A DNA stretch of 64,000 nucleotides, taken from the NCBI RefSeq assembly GCF_042687825.1, contig NZ_JBHUQE010000004.1, positions 1 to 64,000 on the forward strand, read 5' to 3'. The DNA comes from Sedimentitalea sp042687825 (GTDB lineage Bacteria > Pseudomonadota > Alphaproteobacteria > Rhodobacterales > Rhodobacteraceae). Of this stretch, positions 63,779 through 64,000 are shown one piece after another (position 1 is the stretch's first letter; each line of letters opens with the position of its first letter). Position numbers and translations under genes: made by a program. The notes beneath the pieces are model-generated. The model made no database searches and was not told where the DNA came from. It saw nothing but the letters and a program-made list of their open reading frames with translations.

Positions 63779-64000
63779 ATGGCCACTGCCGCCTTTGAAG
63801 AGATTGTCGAGGATTTCGAATTCCTGGAGGATTGGGAAGACCGGTATCGCTATGTGATCGAGCGCGGCAAGGCGATGGCGCCGCTGGATGAGGCACTGAA
63901 AGTGCCCGCCACCAAAGTCACCGGATGCGCCAGTCAGGTCTGGCTGCATCCGAAAATCGAGGACGGCACGTTCCAGTTCGATGGCGAAAGCGACGCGATG
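63779..64000 (+). CDS. sufE: Cysteine desulfuration protein SufE (partial, cut by window end)
   Basis: The first 74 codons are present. It starts MATAAFEEIVEDFEFLED and has YVIERGKAMAPLDEALK and TKVTGCASQVWLHPK, whose Cys accepts sulfur from the SufS desulfurase for iron-sulfur cluster assembly. AGAGGA precedes the ATG. The reading frame is open to the last base, so the gene continues outside. The family is normally about 140 residues. Confidence 0.92.
   Translation, partial: MATAAFEEIVEDFEFLEDWEDRYRYVIERGKAMAPLDEALKVPATKVTGCASQVWLHPKIEDGTFQFDGESDAM

Overview
The window looks like a chromosomal segment of a high-GC alphaproteobacterium of the Rhodobacteraceae (Roseobacter/Paracoccaceae type). 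Pointers are the GC-rich codon use, a TRAP transporter, a fused alpha/beta hydrolase-OsmC protein, DUF6314 and DUF6455 family genes, a B12-dependent ribonucleotide reductase, trimethylamine methyltransferase-like and dimethylglycine dehydrogenase-like proteins, and many small secreted proteins of this family. Almost all genes look like ordinary housekeeping or catabolic genes. I see no prophage, insertion sequence or CRISPR array.

Layout. 0-5.6 kb: acetyl-CoA synthetase, divergent from a three-gene TRAP uptake operon. 6-10.4 kb: an orphan divergent FliG, two secreted proteins sharing a small Cys/Trp motif, purB, DUF6314, and DUF6455 behind a consensus FNR-type site. 10.4-19.2 kb: hydrolase-OsmC fusion, trpE-ppiD, aminotransferase, gpt, a frameshifted SRPBCC pseudogene, fabI, pdxH. 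19.3-22 kb: double cold-shock protein, DUF192, tRNA-Pro, an aquaporin with a short N-terminus, a lipoprotein. 22.4-29.5 kb: nrdJ followed by a run of seven hairpins, an EF-hand protein, an MttB-like methyltransferase, an outer-membrane barrel. 29.5-40.1 kb: a cysteine-rich leader peptide and cysS, a repeat-rich gap, cimA, a squalene/phytoene synthase-like gene, MFS, DNA glycosylase, esterase, oleate hydratase, VOC, pseudouridine synthase, HNH nuclease. 40.5-41.6 kb: a lower-GC Xis-type antitoxin/PIN toxin module, the clearest accessory insert. 41.9-45.7 kb: ornithine cyclodeaminase, arginase and an Lrp regulator, then dsbB/yqaA and tRNA-Leu. 45.8-52.8 kb: MobA-like transferase and two FAD/GcvT dehydrogenases around a DUF2254 gene. 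52.8-64 kb: CorC, XerD, a secreted protein pair, aroK-aroB, an M50 protease with CBS domains, tRNA(CAT), purM-purN, rnd, a lipoprotein, and a sufE cut by the window end.

How the genes work together. aroK-aroB and trpE belong to aromatic amino acid synthesis; purB, purM, purN and gpt to purine synthesis and salvage. Arginase and ornithine cyclodeaminase turn arginine into proline under a divergent Lrp-type regulator. The MttB-like protein and the two dimethylglycine dehydrogenase-like enzymes suggest use of betaine or methylated amines, feeding one-carbon units to tetrahydrofolate.

Most worth a second look: the seven-hairpin array after nrdJ, the leader peptide MNRIRIIICCIPC ahead of cysS, the FNR-type site at the DUF6455 gene, and the three 9-bp-spaced repeats at the toxin-antitoxin promoter. 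All functional statements rest on reading the sequence and on remembered family features; nothing was searched or computed.
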